Assembly: GCA_963205195.1 (NCBI GenBank)
Contig: CAUJHR010000011.1
Location: 148,164 to 212,163, forward strand
Source: Pseudomonadota bacterium
Lineage (GTDB): Bacteria; Pseudomonadota; Alphaproteobacteria; Rickettsiales; SXRF01
Direction: 5' to 3'
DNA length: 64,000 nucleotides
Part shown: one piece after another, positions 25,449 to 37,650 of the stretch
Position numbering within the stretch: position 1 is the first letter of the stretch
How the letters are laid out: every line of letters begins with the position of its first letter
Made by a program: the position numbers and the translations under genes
The notes under the pieces: model-generated
Databases searched by the model: none
Told to the model about the DNA's origin: nothing
What the model saw: only the letters and a program-made list of their open reading frames with translations

Positions 25449-25895
25449 TTATTTCTTTGTGGTGCCATAGCTATGCCCGCTTTTCTTTGCTTTAGCAGAT
25501 TTTTTAGTTTTAGCCGATTTTTTGGTTTTTTTGTGGTGTTTTGAGGAATGCTTTTTTGTTTTGTGGGCTGGCTTGTTATATTCAGCAGCAGTCTTGTTTT
25601 CTATAGCATCGCTTGCAGCAGGCTCGGTGGAAGGTTGGCCTATATCAATGCTGTTATTCCCGGCAGAAGGATCTTTCTGTGGCGAGCTTATAGCGCTATC
25701 AATTGCTTTTGCTGGGTTTGAGAGTTCAACCGGTGTGGTTTTATCATTTTGGGTTGATACAATAGTAGTATCTGACGATTTTGTAGGTTCTGGAGATATT
25801 TCATTTAAAGGTTTTAGCTTGTCACCCGCGTTGGCAATGGATGAGCTAAGGGTAATGGCTGCAAATGCCAGCAAAATTTTAATAGTGTATCTCAT
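25449..25895 (-). CDS. Secreted low-complexity protein with lysine-rich tail
   Basis: 148 residues, no recognised domain. A signal peptide (about 1-23, cleavage after ANA) is followed by a Ser/Pro/Thr/Asp-rich acidic middle and a strongly basic C-terminus (about 110-148) of KKTKKSAKTKKSAK-type repeats ending in GTTKK. AAGGA is well placed before the ATG and it has its own terminator, so it is probably a real gene. The basic tail could bind peptidoglycan, LPS or nucleic acid; function is unknown. Confidence 0.7.
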   Translation of the reverse strand: MRYTIKILLAFAAITLSSSIANAGDKLKPLNEISPEPTKSSDTTIVSTQNDKTTPVELSNPAKAIDSAISSPQKDPSAGNNSIDIGQPSTEPAASDAIENKTAAEYNKPAHKTKKHSSKHHKKTKKSAKTKKSAKAKKSGHSYGTTKK

Positions 25896-25980
25896 ATTAT
25901 TTTCCTTGTTGGTTTCATGAATAAACAGCTAATGTGCTAAGACCGCTACACTATAAATATGCTGCAAATATTATACAACA

Positions 25981-25992
25981 TATATAATTCAC
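25981..25992 (+). promoter_or_regulatory. -10 element abutting the 25993 start (candidate leaderless)
   Basis: TATATA (25981-25986) and TATAAT (25983-25988) overlap and end four to six bases before the ATG at 25993; no Shine-Dalgarno is present. Transcription from the first would begin at the ATG. No good -35 element is seen. Confidence 0.4.
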
Positions 25993-27216
25993 ATGTTCGA
26001 TAAAAAAATCACTGCAAGACTGCAAGAATTGTTACCTCAGATGCCGCCGGTTATATGCGAAGCGTCTTTGCAGTATGACATTGATGATTTGGTAAAACAG
26101 TATGTGCCATCTGCATGTTATGCGGTTGTTGATGATGTCAATACCAGTATTGCGCTTGGCAAACAAGTTTCAAAAGCGATCTCTGGCAATGCAAGCTGTA
26201 TGAACATAACCCTTGCTGATGGCATTTTGGCTGATGATGAGGCGGTTGACTATATACGTAACAAAACATCAATATGTGATGTATTGGTTGCTGTAGGCGG
26301 CGGTACGGTAAACGACCTGTGCAAATACGCAGCCCATCTGGACAATAAACAATATATTGTTTTCCCAACCTGTGCTTCGATGAACGGTTATTTATCTGCC
26401 AATGCTTCCATTACAGTAAAAAATCATAAAACTACATTTGCCGCAAAGCTTCCTGATGCTATATTCTGTGATCTGGGGATTATTGGAAAAGCCCCTGCCC
26501 GCCTAAGTAAAAGCGGGCTTGGCGACTCGCTGGCGCGCCCGACAGCACAAGCAGATTGGTTGCTTTCACATATTCTTACAGGAAGCAAATATGATGAAAC
26601 CCCATTCTCGCTACTTGCTGATATAGAGGCAGAATTATTTGACAGCGCTGAAGGTATCGCAAATAGTGACCCGGCAACAATAAAATTACTGATGCAATTA
26701 TTGCTGCTTTCAGGAATAGGAATGACAATAGCTGGCGGCAGTTACCCGGCAAGCCAAGGCGAACATATGATAGCACATACTTATAATATGCTGCAAAAAA
26801 CCACTGCTCACATACTGCATGGCGAGGAAATAGGCATAACCAGCCTGTATATGGCAAAACGGCAGGAGTTATTACTTAAATCCAAACCACAAATAGGCAT
26901 CCGTAAATTTGATTATAATTATATAGCATCGTTATTTGGGGATCAGATGACGGAAGAATTTAAATCAGAATTTGCAAAAAAAATAGATTCGCTAAATGGG
27001 ATTCCGGATAGTATTAACCTAGAAAAATGGGATGAAATCAGGGAAAAAGTTGATAAAATAAAAATAGATACAGTGAAAATGAAAAATATAATAAAAAAGG
27101 CCGGTCTGCTATCTGATATAAAAGAGCTGGGATGGGATAAAAACATTTATAAAACCGCTTGCGAAACTGCGCGTTTTACCCGCAACCGTTTTACATTTCT
27201 TGATATAGAAAATTAG
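25993..27216 (+). CDS. sn-glycerol-1-phosphate dehydrogenase-like protein (AraM/EgsA family)
   Basis: 407 residues of the iron-type alcohol dehydrogenase / glycerol dehydrogenase superfamily. NAD-binding loop VAVGGGTVNDLCKYAA; metal ligands Asp178 (GLGDSLAR), His258 (QGEHMIAH) and His276 (LHGEEIG). The pattern fits G1P dehydrogenase (AraM of Bacillus), which reduces DHAP to sn-glycerol-1-phosphate, rather than glycerol or butanol dehydrogenases. The last 100 residues are Lys/Ile-rich and less conserved. Monocistronic: divergent from 25449 and convergent with ccmB. No geranylgeranylglyceryl-phosphate synthase partner is nearby, so the fate of any G1P is unknown. 3-dehydroquinate synthase is excluded by motif. 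Confidence 0.82.
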   Translation: MFDKKITARLQELLPQMPPVICEASLQYDIDDLVKQYVPSACYAVVDDVNTSIALGKQVSKAISGNASCMNITLADGILADDEAVDYIRNKTSICDVLVAVGGGTVNDLCKYAAHLDNKQYIVFPTCASMNGYLSANASITVKNHKTTFAAKLPDAIFCDLGIIGKAPARLSKSGLGDSLARPTAQADWLLSHILTGSKYDETPFSLLADIEAELFDSAEGIANSDPATIKLLMQLLLLSGIGMTIAGGSYPASQGEHMIAHTYNMLQKTTAHILHGEEIGITSLYMAKRQELLLKSKPQIGIRKFDYNYIASLFGDQMTEEFKSEFAKKIDSLNGIPDSINLEKWDEIREKVDKIKIDTVKMKNIIKKAGLLSDIKELGWDKNIYKTACETARFTRNRFTFLDIEN

Positions 27217-27300
27217 AATATTATTTCTCTATATATCATTATTGCGTATTATCTCGTATTAATTTTCATCTTTTCAATGTCTTGGATAATTATTGGCTTT

Positions 27301-27424
27301 TTCTTGTCATTCCTGCCATGAGAGGGAATCCAGAGATGCAAACTATGTTAGCGAGTTTGTCCCTAGATACCCTCCTTCCGTCTTCACTAAGGCTTCGGCG
27401 AACAGGTCGCGGGTATGGCAAGGA
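27301..27424. repeat. Dispersed palindromic repeat, copy 2 (MITE-like)
   Basis: About 124 bp bounded by inverted ends: TTCTTGTCATTCC (27301-27313) matches the complement of 27412-27424 at 10 of 13 positions. Internally it carries a degenerate GGGAATCCAG segment and a GGCTTCGGCGAACAGG stretch typical of small non-coding repeats in alphaproteobacteria. It lies between the convergent ends of the 25993 gene and ccmB, in the place where ccmC would normally follow ccmB. No coding capacity. Confidence 0.6.
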
Positions 27425-27456
27425 TAGCAATTACAGTATGGTATGGAAGTAGAAAT

Positions 27457-28095
27457 CTAATCAGAATTAGCCCTGATGAGCGCCGAGCAACTATAACACG
27501 CAAGAGGCAGGCTGGCTAAAAACATACCTATAAGGAAAATAATGTTGCCCTGCCCTTCTGCATTTGCAGATGCAAAAATCAGAACCGGAACATAAAGAGG
27601 CATAACAACAAGAGCCTGAAGTAGCCCCCCTCGCTTGCTGCCTATGGTAAGCGCCGCACCAATTGCCCCGAAGGAAACCATTGTTGGTGAGGAAACAAGT
27701 AATATACACATTGTGTATATTGTTTGTTCAAAAGATAGGTCGGCCATTACAGCAAGTAGAGGAGAAACAAGTAGGATTGGCAGGATGTGCGAGCACCACT
27801 GGCCGCATATTTTAGCTAATACCAAAAGTTCCAGAAGAACTGGCTGCAACAGGAATTGTTCCATTGCCCCATCTTCATAATCGCGTTCGAAAAGCAATGG
27901 CAAAGTAGTAATGGTCGCAAGCAGCATGCTGATGCACATTATTCCGGTTGCATAGGTTTTTATTGCCTCAGGTCCAATAGAAAAGGTGAAGGCCGTAACT
28001 ACTATAACATAAAAAGCGCATGCACCAAAAGCGCCGCCACCCTTGCGGAAAGAGAGGCGCAGCGATTGCATGAGGATAAGAAAAAATATTTTCAT
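27457..28095 (-). CDS. ccmB: Heme exporter protein CcmB
   Basis: Membrane subunit of the CcmAB ABC transporter in system I cytochrome c maturation, needed to release holo-CcmE. 212 residues, six hydrophobic helices, with the FERDYEDGAMEQFLLQP loop and LVSSPTMVSFGAIGAALTIG near the end. Start overlaps the ccmA stop by 4 nt. ccmC, which normally follows, is absent; a repeat element lies just downstream. Confidence 0.93.
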   Translation of the reverse strand: MKIFFLILMQSLRLSFRKGGGAFGACAFYVIVVTAFTFSIGPEAIKTYATGIMCISMLLATITTLPLLFERDYEDGAMEQFLLQPVLLELLVLAKICGQWCSHILPILLVSPLLAVMADLSFEQTIYTMCILLVSSPTMVSFGAIGAALTIGSKRGGLLQALVVMPLYVPVLIFASANAEGQGNIIFLIGMFLASLPLACYSCSALIRANSD

Positions 28096-28709
28096 TTATT
28101 CCCTCCGGTAAAATCGCCCATCCACAAAGTATGTGCGGCAATAGCCGAACTCATTATATGGGAAGCGACCACAACAATGCCGCCTTGCTGCACCCTTGCC
28201 TCTATAAGGCTTGCAGTTAATATCACCGCATCTTCATCAAGGAAATTGGTTGGTTCATCAAGCAGCCATAATTTGCAGGGGGAAACGATCAATCTTGCAA
28301 GTGCTATGCGCCTTTGCCATCCTGCGCTAAGATGTGAAGCTTGGACATCAGCAAAATTGTCCAGATTATAGAATGACAATGCAGCCGGGATAAGCAATTC
28401 TGTATCATATAATTTTGCCCAGAAACTTAAATTCTCATAAACTGTGGCATCGCTTTTTACACCGCTTTTATGGCCGATGAACATTAAATCGCGCTTGAAT
28501 TCATTATTATCTTTTATGCTGGAATTGTCCCATAATATGTCACCTGAATCCGGCGGCAGCAAACCGGCCAATATTTTTAGTAATGTTGTTTTTCCGGAAC
28601 CGTTGGAACCTTTAAGTAATAGTAAAGCGCCCGGCTGAAGGCAGAAGCCAAGATCCTCAAAAATGATGTTGCCGCTGCGTACACTGCGTAAATTTTGACT
28701 TATTAACAT
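28092..28709 (-). CDS. ccmA: Cytochrome c biogenesis ATP-binding export protein CcmA
   Basis: 205-residue ABC ATPase: Walker A GSNGSGKT (34-41), signature LSAGWQRRIALARL, Walker B LWLLDEPTNFLD and the H-loop region VVASH. The LSAGW variant of the signature is typical for CcmA. Divergent from acnA across a 105-bp spacer, the conserved alphaproteobacterial arrangement. Confidence 0.95.
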   Translation of the reverse strand: MLISQNLRSVRSGNIIFEDLGFCLQPGALLLLKGSNGSGKTTLLKILAGLLPPDSGDILWDNSSIKDNNEFKRDLMFIGHKSGVKSDATVYENLSFWAKLYDTELLIPAALSFYNLDNFADVQASHLSAGWQRRIALARLIVSPCKLWLLDEPTNFLDEDAVILTASLIEARVQQGGIVVVASHIMSSAIAAHTLWMGDFTGGNK

Positions 28710-28753
28710 TATTATTGGCCTGTAGTAACGAAGATTTAATACTTTGCGGTTAA

Positions 28754-28762
28754 TGCTATAAT
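28754..28762 (+). promoter_or_regulatory. Extended -10 promoter of acnA
   Basis: TGCTATAAT is a perfect extended -10 (TGn plus TATAAT). It predicts a start near 28769 and a leader of about 46 nt. A short dyad CAGAT/ATCTG (28764-28777) covers the predicted start and could be an operator; no regulator is identified. Confidence 0.6.
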
Positions 28763-28814
28763 CAGATAATAATCTGTTTAGTCTATACTATATGTATTTA
28801 ATAAGGGGAATAAT

Positions 28815-31478
28815 GTGAAAAACAAGAGTAAGAATTCTTTTGGTGCAAAATCTTCACTTTCTGTGAATGGAAAGCAATATGAATATTATAACCTTCCCGC
28901 AGTGTACCCCGCACTTGGCGAACAGGCAGGCCGTCTCCCCTACAGCCTTAAAATATTACTGGAGAACCTGCTGCGCTATGAAGACGATATTAGTGTCAGT
29001 GCTAAAGACATAATGGCGTTTGGCGAATGGATAAAAAATAAAACTTCTGACCGTGAAATAGCTTTCCGCCCTGCCCGCGTACTTATGCAGGATTTTACCG
29101 GCGTTCCGGCGGTGGTGGATTTGGCCGCTATGCGTGACGCAATGCAGAAGCTCGGCGGTAATGCTGAAAAGATAAATCCTCTTTCCCCGGTTGACCTTGT
29201 TATCGACCATTCAGTAATGGTGGATAATTACGGAAGCCCGAAAGCATTCCAAGATAACGTGGCTCTTGAAATGGAACGTAACGCCGAGCGCTATGAATTC
29301 CTACGCTGGGGTCAGAACGCATTTAATAATTTCCGTGTTGTGCCTCCCGGCACTGGAATCTGCCACCAGGTGAACCTTGAATATCTGGCGCAGGGCGTGT
29401 GGGTTGCTGATGATGTTGCTTATCCCGATACTTTGGTTGGAACCGACAGTCATACAACCATGATAAATGGTCTTGGCGTTCTCGGTTGGGGCGTTGGCGG
29501 TATTGAAGCGGAAGCCGCGATGCTTGGACAGCCTGTTTCCATGCTTATCCCGGAAGTTGTTGGGTTCAAATTCACCGGGAAACTAAAGGAAGGCACAACT
29601 GCAACTGACTTGGTTCTAACCGTAACGCAGATGCTGCGTAAAAAAGGCGTTGTGGGTAAATTCGTAGAATTTTTTGGTTCCGGGCTTGATAACCTGCCGC
29701 TTGCTGACCGCGCAACAATTGCTAACATGGCTCCTGAATATGGCGCGACCTGCGGTATATTCCCAATTGATGCGGAAACAATAAACTATTTAAAACTCAC
29801 AAGCCGTGATCCTGAGCGTGTTGCTCTGGTTGAAGCTTATGCGAAAGCACAGGGTATGTGGCGCGATGCTTCTTACGCCGACCCGATATTCACTGATATA
29901 CTTGAACTTGATATGGGAACAGTTGAACCTTGCCTTGCCGGGCCAAAACGCCCGCAGGATAAGGTTTTGCTTTCTGCTGCAAGCGCATCGTTCGCTTCTG
30001 CCCTTCCTGAACTTGATAAGGATAATAAAACCCCGCATGCGCCTGTTGTCGATAAATTATCGCATGGCAGCGTTGTGATCGCCGCTATTACAAGCTGCAC
30101 CAATACTTCCAACCCATATGTGATGATCGCCGCTGGCCTCGTTGCCCGCAACGCAGCAAAAAAAGGTATTAAACCGAAAGCATGGGTAAAAACTTCGCTG
30201 GCTCCGGGATCGAAAGTGGTCACTGAATATCTGGCGCAGTCGGGACTTGATAAATCGCTTGATGAAATCGGATTCAATCTTGTTGGCTATGGCTGCACAA
30301 CCTGCATCGGCAACTCAGGCCCATTGCATGACGATATTGAAGCCGCGATACGTGATAATGGCTTAGTAGTAGCTTCCGTTCTTTCAGGAAACCGTAATTT
30401 CGAAGGCCGAGTTCACCAGCTTGTAAAAGCCAACTATCTGGCCTCACCGCCACTGGTTGTTGCTTATGCACTTGCAGGAAGCATGAATATCGACATCACC
30501 AAGGATGCTATAACAACCGGAGCTGACGGAAAACCGGTTTACTTAAAAGACATCTGGCCTAGCAACAAAGAAGTTGCTGATACGGTTATGAAATGCGTAA
30601 CAGCTGAGATGTACCGCAAAAAATACGCTGATGTATTCGCGGGTGAAAAAGAATGGCAGTCGATCCCAGTTGGTCAGGGTAAAACCTATGGATGGAACAG
30701 CAAGAGTACCTATGTGCAGAACCCGCCTTATTTTGTAGATTTACAGGCTGGTGAAACCGATTCAACACGCGATGTTGAAAATGCAAGTATATTGGCGCTT
30801 TTTGGTGATTCTATAACTACCGACCATATCTCGCCTGCCGGTAATATTTCAAAATCCAGCCCGGCTGCTAAATATCTTTCTGAAAATAGCGTACTGCCGG
30901 TTGATTTCAATTCTTACGGGGCGCGCAGAGGTAATCATGAGGTTATGATGCGCGGTACTTTTGCCAATATTCGTATCAAGAACGAAATGCTTGGTGGGGA
31001 AGAAGGCGGCAATACCCTGTATAATAATCAAAAAATGAGCATTTATGATGCGGCTATGAAATATAAGGCCGATGGTACAAAGCTCGTTGTAATAGCCGGT
31101 AAGGAATATGGCACCGGTTCATCACGTGACTGGGCGGCCAAGGGAACTAAATTACTGGGTATCGAAGCGGTGATTGCTGAAAGCTTTGAACGTATCCATA
31201 GAAGCAACCTTGTAGGAATGGGTATATTACCCCTTACTTTCCAAGGGGATACCACCCGTAAAACCCTTAACCTGACGGGGGATGAAAAGATCAGCCTGAC
31301 CGGGCTTAAAGCAGGGATAAAGCCGCGTATGCAGGTGCAGATGCTGATACAGCGTAAGGACGGCAGCAGCCAGACTATCCCTCTTCTTTGCCGGATTGAC
31401 ACTTTGGATGAGCTGGCATACTATAAAAATGGTGGTATTTTACAATATGTAATGAAAAACTTGCTGAAATCCGCATAA
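28815..31478 (+). CDS. acnA: Aconitate hydratase A
   Basis: TCA-cycle iron-sulfur enzyme interconverting citrate and isocitrate. 887 residues, AcnA/IRP1 length. The 4Fe-4S ligands are Cys428 (TSCTNTSNP), Cys494 and Cys497 ([10 protein letters not shown]); the [14 protein letters not shown] and [14 protein letters not shown] swivel-domain motifs are intact. The start is GTG at 28815 with AAGGGGA six bases upstream; an ATG two bases earlier is immediately followed by TGA and cannot be the start. Confidence 0.98.
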   Translation: MKNKSKNSFGAKSSLSVNGKQYEYYNLPAVYPALGEQAGRLPYSLKILLENLLRYEDDISVSAKDIMAFGEWIKNKTSDREIAFRPARVLMQDFTGVPAVVDLAAMRDAMQKLGGNAEKINPLSPVDLVIDHSVMVDNYGSPKAFQDNVALEMERNAERYEFLRWGQNAFNNFRVVPPGTGICHQVNLEYLAQGVWVADDVAYPDTLVGTDSHTTMINGLGVLGWGVGGIEAEAAMLGQPVSMLIPEVVGFKFTGKLKEGTTATDLVLTVTQMLRKKGVVGKFVEFFGSGLDNLPLADRATIANMAPEYGATCGIFPIDAETINYLKLTSRDPERVALVEAYAKAQGMWRDASYADPIFTDILELDMGTVEPCLAGPKRPQDKVLLSAASASFASALPELDKDNKTPHAPVVDKLSHGSVVIAAITSCTNTSNPYVMIAAGLVARNAAKKGIKPKAWVKTSLAPGSKVVTEYLAQSGLDKSLDEIGFNLVGYGCTTCIGNSGPLHDDIEAAIRDNGLVVASVLSGNRNFEGRVHQLVKANYLASPPLVVAYALAGSMNIDITKDAITTGADGKPVYLKDIWPSNKEVADTVMKCVTAEMYRKKYADVFAGEKEWQSIPVGQGKTYGWNSKSTYVQNPPYFVDLQAGETDSTRDVENASILALFGDSITTDHISPAGNISKSSPAAKYLSENSVLPVDFNSYGARRGNHEVMMRGTFANIRIKNEMLGGEEGGNTLYNNQKMSIYDAAMKYKADGTKLVVIAGKEYGTGSSRDWAAKGTKLLGIEAVIAESFERIHRSNLVGMGILPLTFQGDTTRKTLNLTGDEKISLTGLKAGIKPRMQVQMLIQRKDGSSQTIPLLCRIDTLDELAYYKNGGILQYVMKNLLKSA

Positions 31479-31495
31479 AAGATTAAACATTGTGA

Positions 31496-31804
31496 ATGAC
31501 TGAACAGCCCAACGATAAAGCGGCCAATGAGAAATTGGATCTGATGCGAACCATCATTCTGGTGTATGGATTGCTAGAAGATGGCAATACTTTTTGGGTT
31601 TTTGTCGCAGTTAAACCAAGTAAATACCAATCGTTCCTCACCGCCCAAAAAGATGGTTCGCTTAATCTGTACCAATTCGCGCCTTTTGGTGAAATAATTG
31701 TTTCCGGGGTTGGCAAATCGCCACCAGACGAGATCACTATTAAAGTTGCAGAAATGTACCAGACCGACCCGGAAAAATTAAAAGAACAGGTCGCTTCGGA
31801 GTAA
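31496..31804 (+). CDS. Small conserved-looking hypothetical protein
   Basis: 102 residues, mixed alpha/beta, with a hydrophobic core strand region (RTIILVYGLLEDGNTFWVFVAV) and YQFAPFGEIIVSGVGKSPPDEI; no signal peptide or TM. No domain recognised. It lies 17 nt after acnA and 5 nt before meaB on the same strand, so it is probably cotranscribed with both. No obvious Shine-Dalgarno, which may mean coupling to acnA. The dense codon-like structure and lack of room for anything else support it as a real gene. Confidence 0.75.
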   Translation: MTEQPNDKAANEKLDLMRTIILVYGLLEDGNTFWVFVAVKPSKYQSFLTAQKDGSLNLYQFAPFGEIIVSGVGKSPPDEITIKVAEMYQTDPEKLKEQVASE

Positions 31805-31809
31805 TTATA

Positions 31810-32757
31810 ATGAAATTTGACCGTGCATCACTAGCCCGTGCGATCACGCTTGTTGAATCCACACGCGCCGACCACCAGCAGGAAGCGCAGAATTTAATCT
31901 CCGATATACTTCCGCAAACAGGAAAATCGTTACGTATAGGAATTACAGGCGTTCCCGGAGTCGGTAAATCCACATTCATAGAGTCATTTGGCCTGCATGT
32001 GATTTCGCAAGGCCATAAAGTTGCAGTGCTTGCAATTGACCCATCCAGTTCAAAAACGGGTGGTTCTATATTGGGTGATAAAACCCGCATGGCATCACTT
32101 GCACAGCATGAATCTGCTTTTATTCGCCCATCGCCTACATCCGGCTCACTCGGCGGCGTTGCCCGTCGTACGCGTGAGGCCATGCTGCTTTGCGAGGCCG
32201 CTGGCTATGACGTAATTATCGTGGAAACTGTAGGAGTTGGCCAATCGGAAATTGAAGTTTCTGATATGGTGGATATGTTCATTCTGTTATTGCTACCCGG
32301 CAGCGGAGATGAATTGCAGGGCATAAAAAAAGGGATTGTTGAGCTTGCTGATCTTGTCGTTGTGAATAAAGCAGACGGTGATCTGTATACCCAAGCCAAG
32401 CGGGTGCGTTCTGATTACAGTGTGGCGATTCGTATGCTTCATCCTCCCACAAGCCACTGGCAGCCTAAAGTAATAACTTGCTCAGCTCTAAAAAATGAAG
32501 GGATCGATACTGTTTGGGATACTGCAACTAGTTTTGAAGCAATCATGCATGATAGCGGGCAGCTTGAAAAGAAACGGTCTGCACAGGCGGTATCGTGGAT
32601 GTGGAAAGAGATCAGGGAAACTTTGATAGGCCGCTTTATCAATAATGAATCAGTAGCCGCAAAGATTGATTGTTTTGAACAGCAGGTTAAAGATGAAAAA
32701 AAATCTCCAACCCAGGCGGCGATGGAATTGATAGGCGAGTATAATTCTGCATTATGA
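31810..32757 (+). CDS. meaB: MeaB/ArgK-family G3E P-loop GTPase
   Basis: 315 residues: Walker A GVPGVGKST (47-55), IDPSSSKTGGSILGDKTRM switch region, VETVGVGQSE Walker B and NKAD specificity motif. MeaB protects and loads cobalamin into methylmalonyl-CoA mutase. GGAG is placed eight bases before the ATG. No mutase or epimerase gene is in the window, so the partner must be elsewhere. Convergent with gyrB. Confidence 0.93.
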   Translation: MKFDRASLARAITLVESTRADHQQEAQNLISDILPQTGKSLRIGITGVPGVGKSTFIESFGLHVISQGHKVAVLAIDPSSSKTGGSILGDKTRMASLAQHESAFIRPSPTSGSLGGVARRTREAMLLCEAAGYDVIIVETVGVGQSEIEVSDMVDMFILLLLPGSGDELQGIKKGIVELADLVVVNKADGDLYTQAKRVRSDYSVAIRMLHPPTSHWQPKVITCSALKNEGIDTVWDTATSFEAIMHDSGQLEKKRSAQAVSWMWKEIRETLIGRFINNESVAAKIDCFEQQVKDEKKSPTQAAMELIGEYNSAL

Positions 32758-32823
32758 TCCGTAATACCACCGGAGGGTGGTATCCATATCTAGGCATAGC
32801 TCCCGGCCTTCGCCAGGATGACA
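32758..32823. repeat. Dispersed palindromic repeat, copy 3
   Basis: Fills most of the gap between convergent meaB and gyrB. It holds a perfect 8-bp hairpin ATACCACC/GGTGGTAT (32764-32771, 32776-32783) and, read on the minus strand from 32823, GTCATCCTGGCGAAGGCC, the same type of end as copies 1 and 2. The hairpin may help stop transcription in both directions, but no T run follows. Confidence 0.55.
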
Positions 32824-32866
32824 GAAAATATTGATTTCTAATGTAGTCGATGCGCTAGCAATGTCA

Positions 32867-36479
<3,613 letters not shown>

Positions 36480-36483
<4 letters not shown>

Positions 36484-37598
36484 ACCCTCATCGGCATGAT
36501 AACATAAAGTGCGCCTACATCAGCCGTATCGCGCACAAGCGCCGGAGAGCCTCCATCATTAAGCAGGAATTGCGCTGTGTCACCGTCGATCTGCGTCATC
36601 ATATCAAGCAGGTAGCGTGAATTGAAACCGATCTCAATAGGGCTTGAAGAATAGGTAATATCTATTTCTTCCGAGGCCGAACCCTGGTCGCCGCCACCAG
36701 CAGAAAGTGTAAGCTTGCCATTTTCCAGCTGTAATTTAATTGCACGGGATTTCTCAGACGAAATAACTGATACGCGGTCAACAGCATCTTTGAATATCTT
36801 GCAGTCAACTTCCATAAGCTTTTCATTGGCTGAAGGTATTACCCTTTCATAGTCGGGGAAATTTCCATCTATCAATTTTGATACTAGAACAGCATTGCCA
36901 TATACAAAGCGTATTTTTGTTTCAGAAAGTGAAATCGCAACGTCTCCCTCCCCGTTTTCAAGCAATTTGCGTAATTCCTGAATTGCTTTGCGCGGTACAA
37001 TCACTCCTGGCATATTATCAGCGCCAGCAGGCAGTGCCACTTCTATACGTGCAAGTCGGTGCCCATCGGTTGCAACTGCGCGTAAGACTTTGCTGTCACC
37101 GCTACCTGCTACGTGCATATATATGCCGTTTAAATAATAGCGGGTTTCTTCTGTAGAAATTGCAAAGCTCGGCTTTTCTATAAGCGCTAAACATTCAGCA
37201 GATTTCAGGGTAAAATTATGGCTAAGCTCGCCTTCTGCCATAACTGGGAAATCATCAACCGGAAGACAGGCAAGCGAGAAGCGCGATTGGCCTGAACGGA
37301 TCGAAACTTTGCTGCCGTCTTCGCTGGTCGTCAGCTCTATCTGTGTGCCCTCAGGAAGTTTACGTACTATGTCATAGAATGTATGTGCAGGCACGGTGGT
37401 GGAGCCGGAGCCGCTTACTTCGGCAGGCACTTTTTCAACAACTGCTATGTCCATATCAGTTGCGGTAAGGGACACTTCTGATCCCTTAGCATCGATTTTT
37501 ATATTCGATAGAACAGCAATGGTCCCGCGTTTTTCAACAACCGATTGCACATGGCTTAAGCTTTTAAGTAAATTAGCGCGTTCAATAACAAACTGCAT
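36480..37598 (-). CDS. dnaN: DNA polymerase III beta subunit (sliding clamp)
   Basis: 372 residues of three clamp domains, beginning MQFVIERANLLKSLSHVQSVV and ending with the conserved YVIMPMRV. Processivity clamp for replication and repair. 52 nt downstream of dnaA on the same strand. Confidence 0.98.
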
Positions 37599-37650
37599 AA
37601 AGTTTTCTTATCATTAGGGGTTTATATATGGCTAACTATAGCAATGAAAA

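Noticed and set aside
27856..28371. Plus-strand 171-codon frame over ccmA/ccmB
   Set aside because: Antisense shadow of two well-recognised genes.
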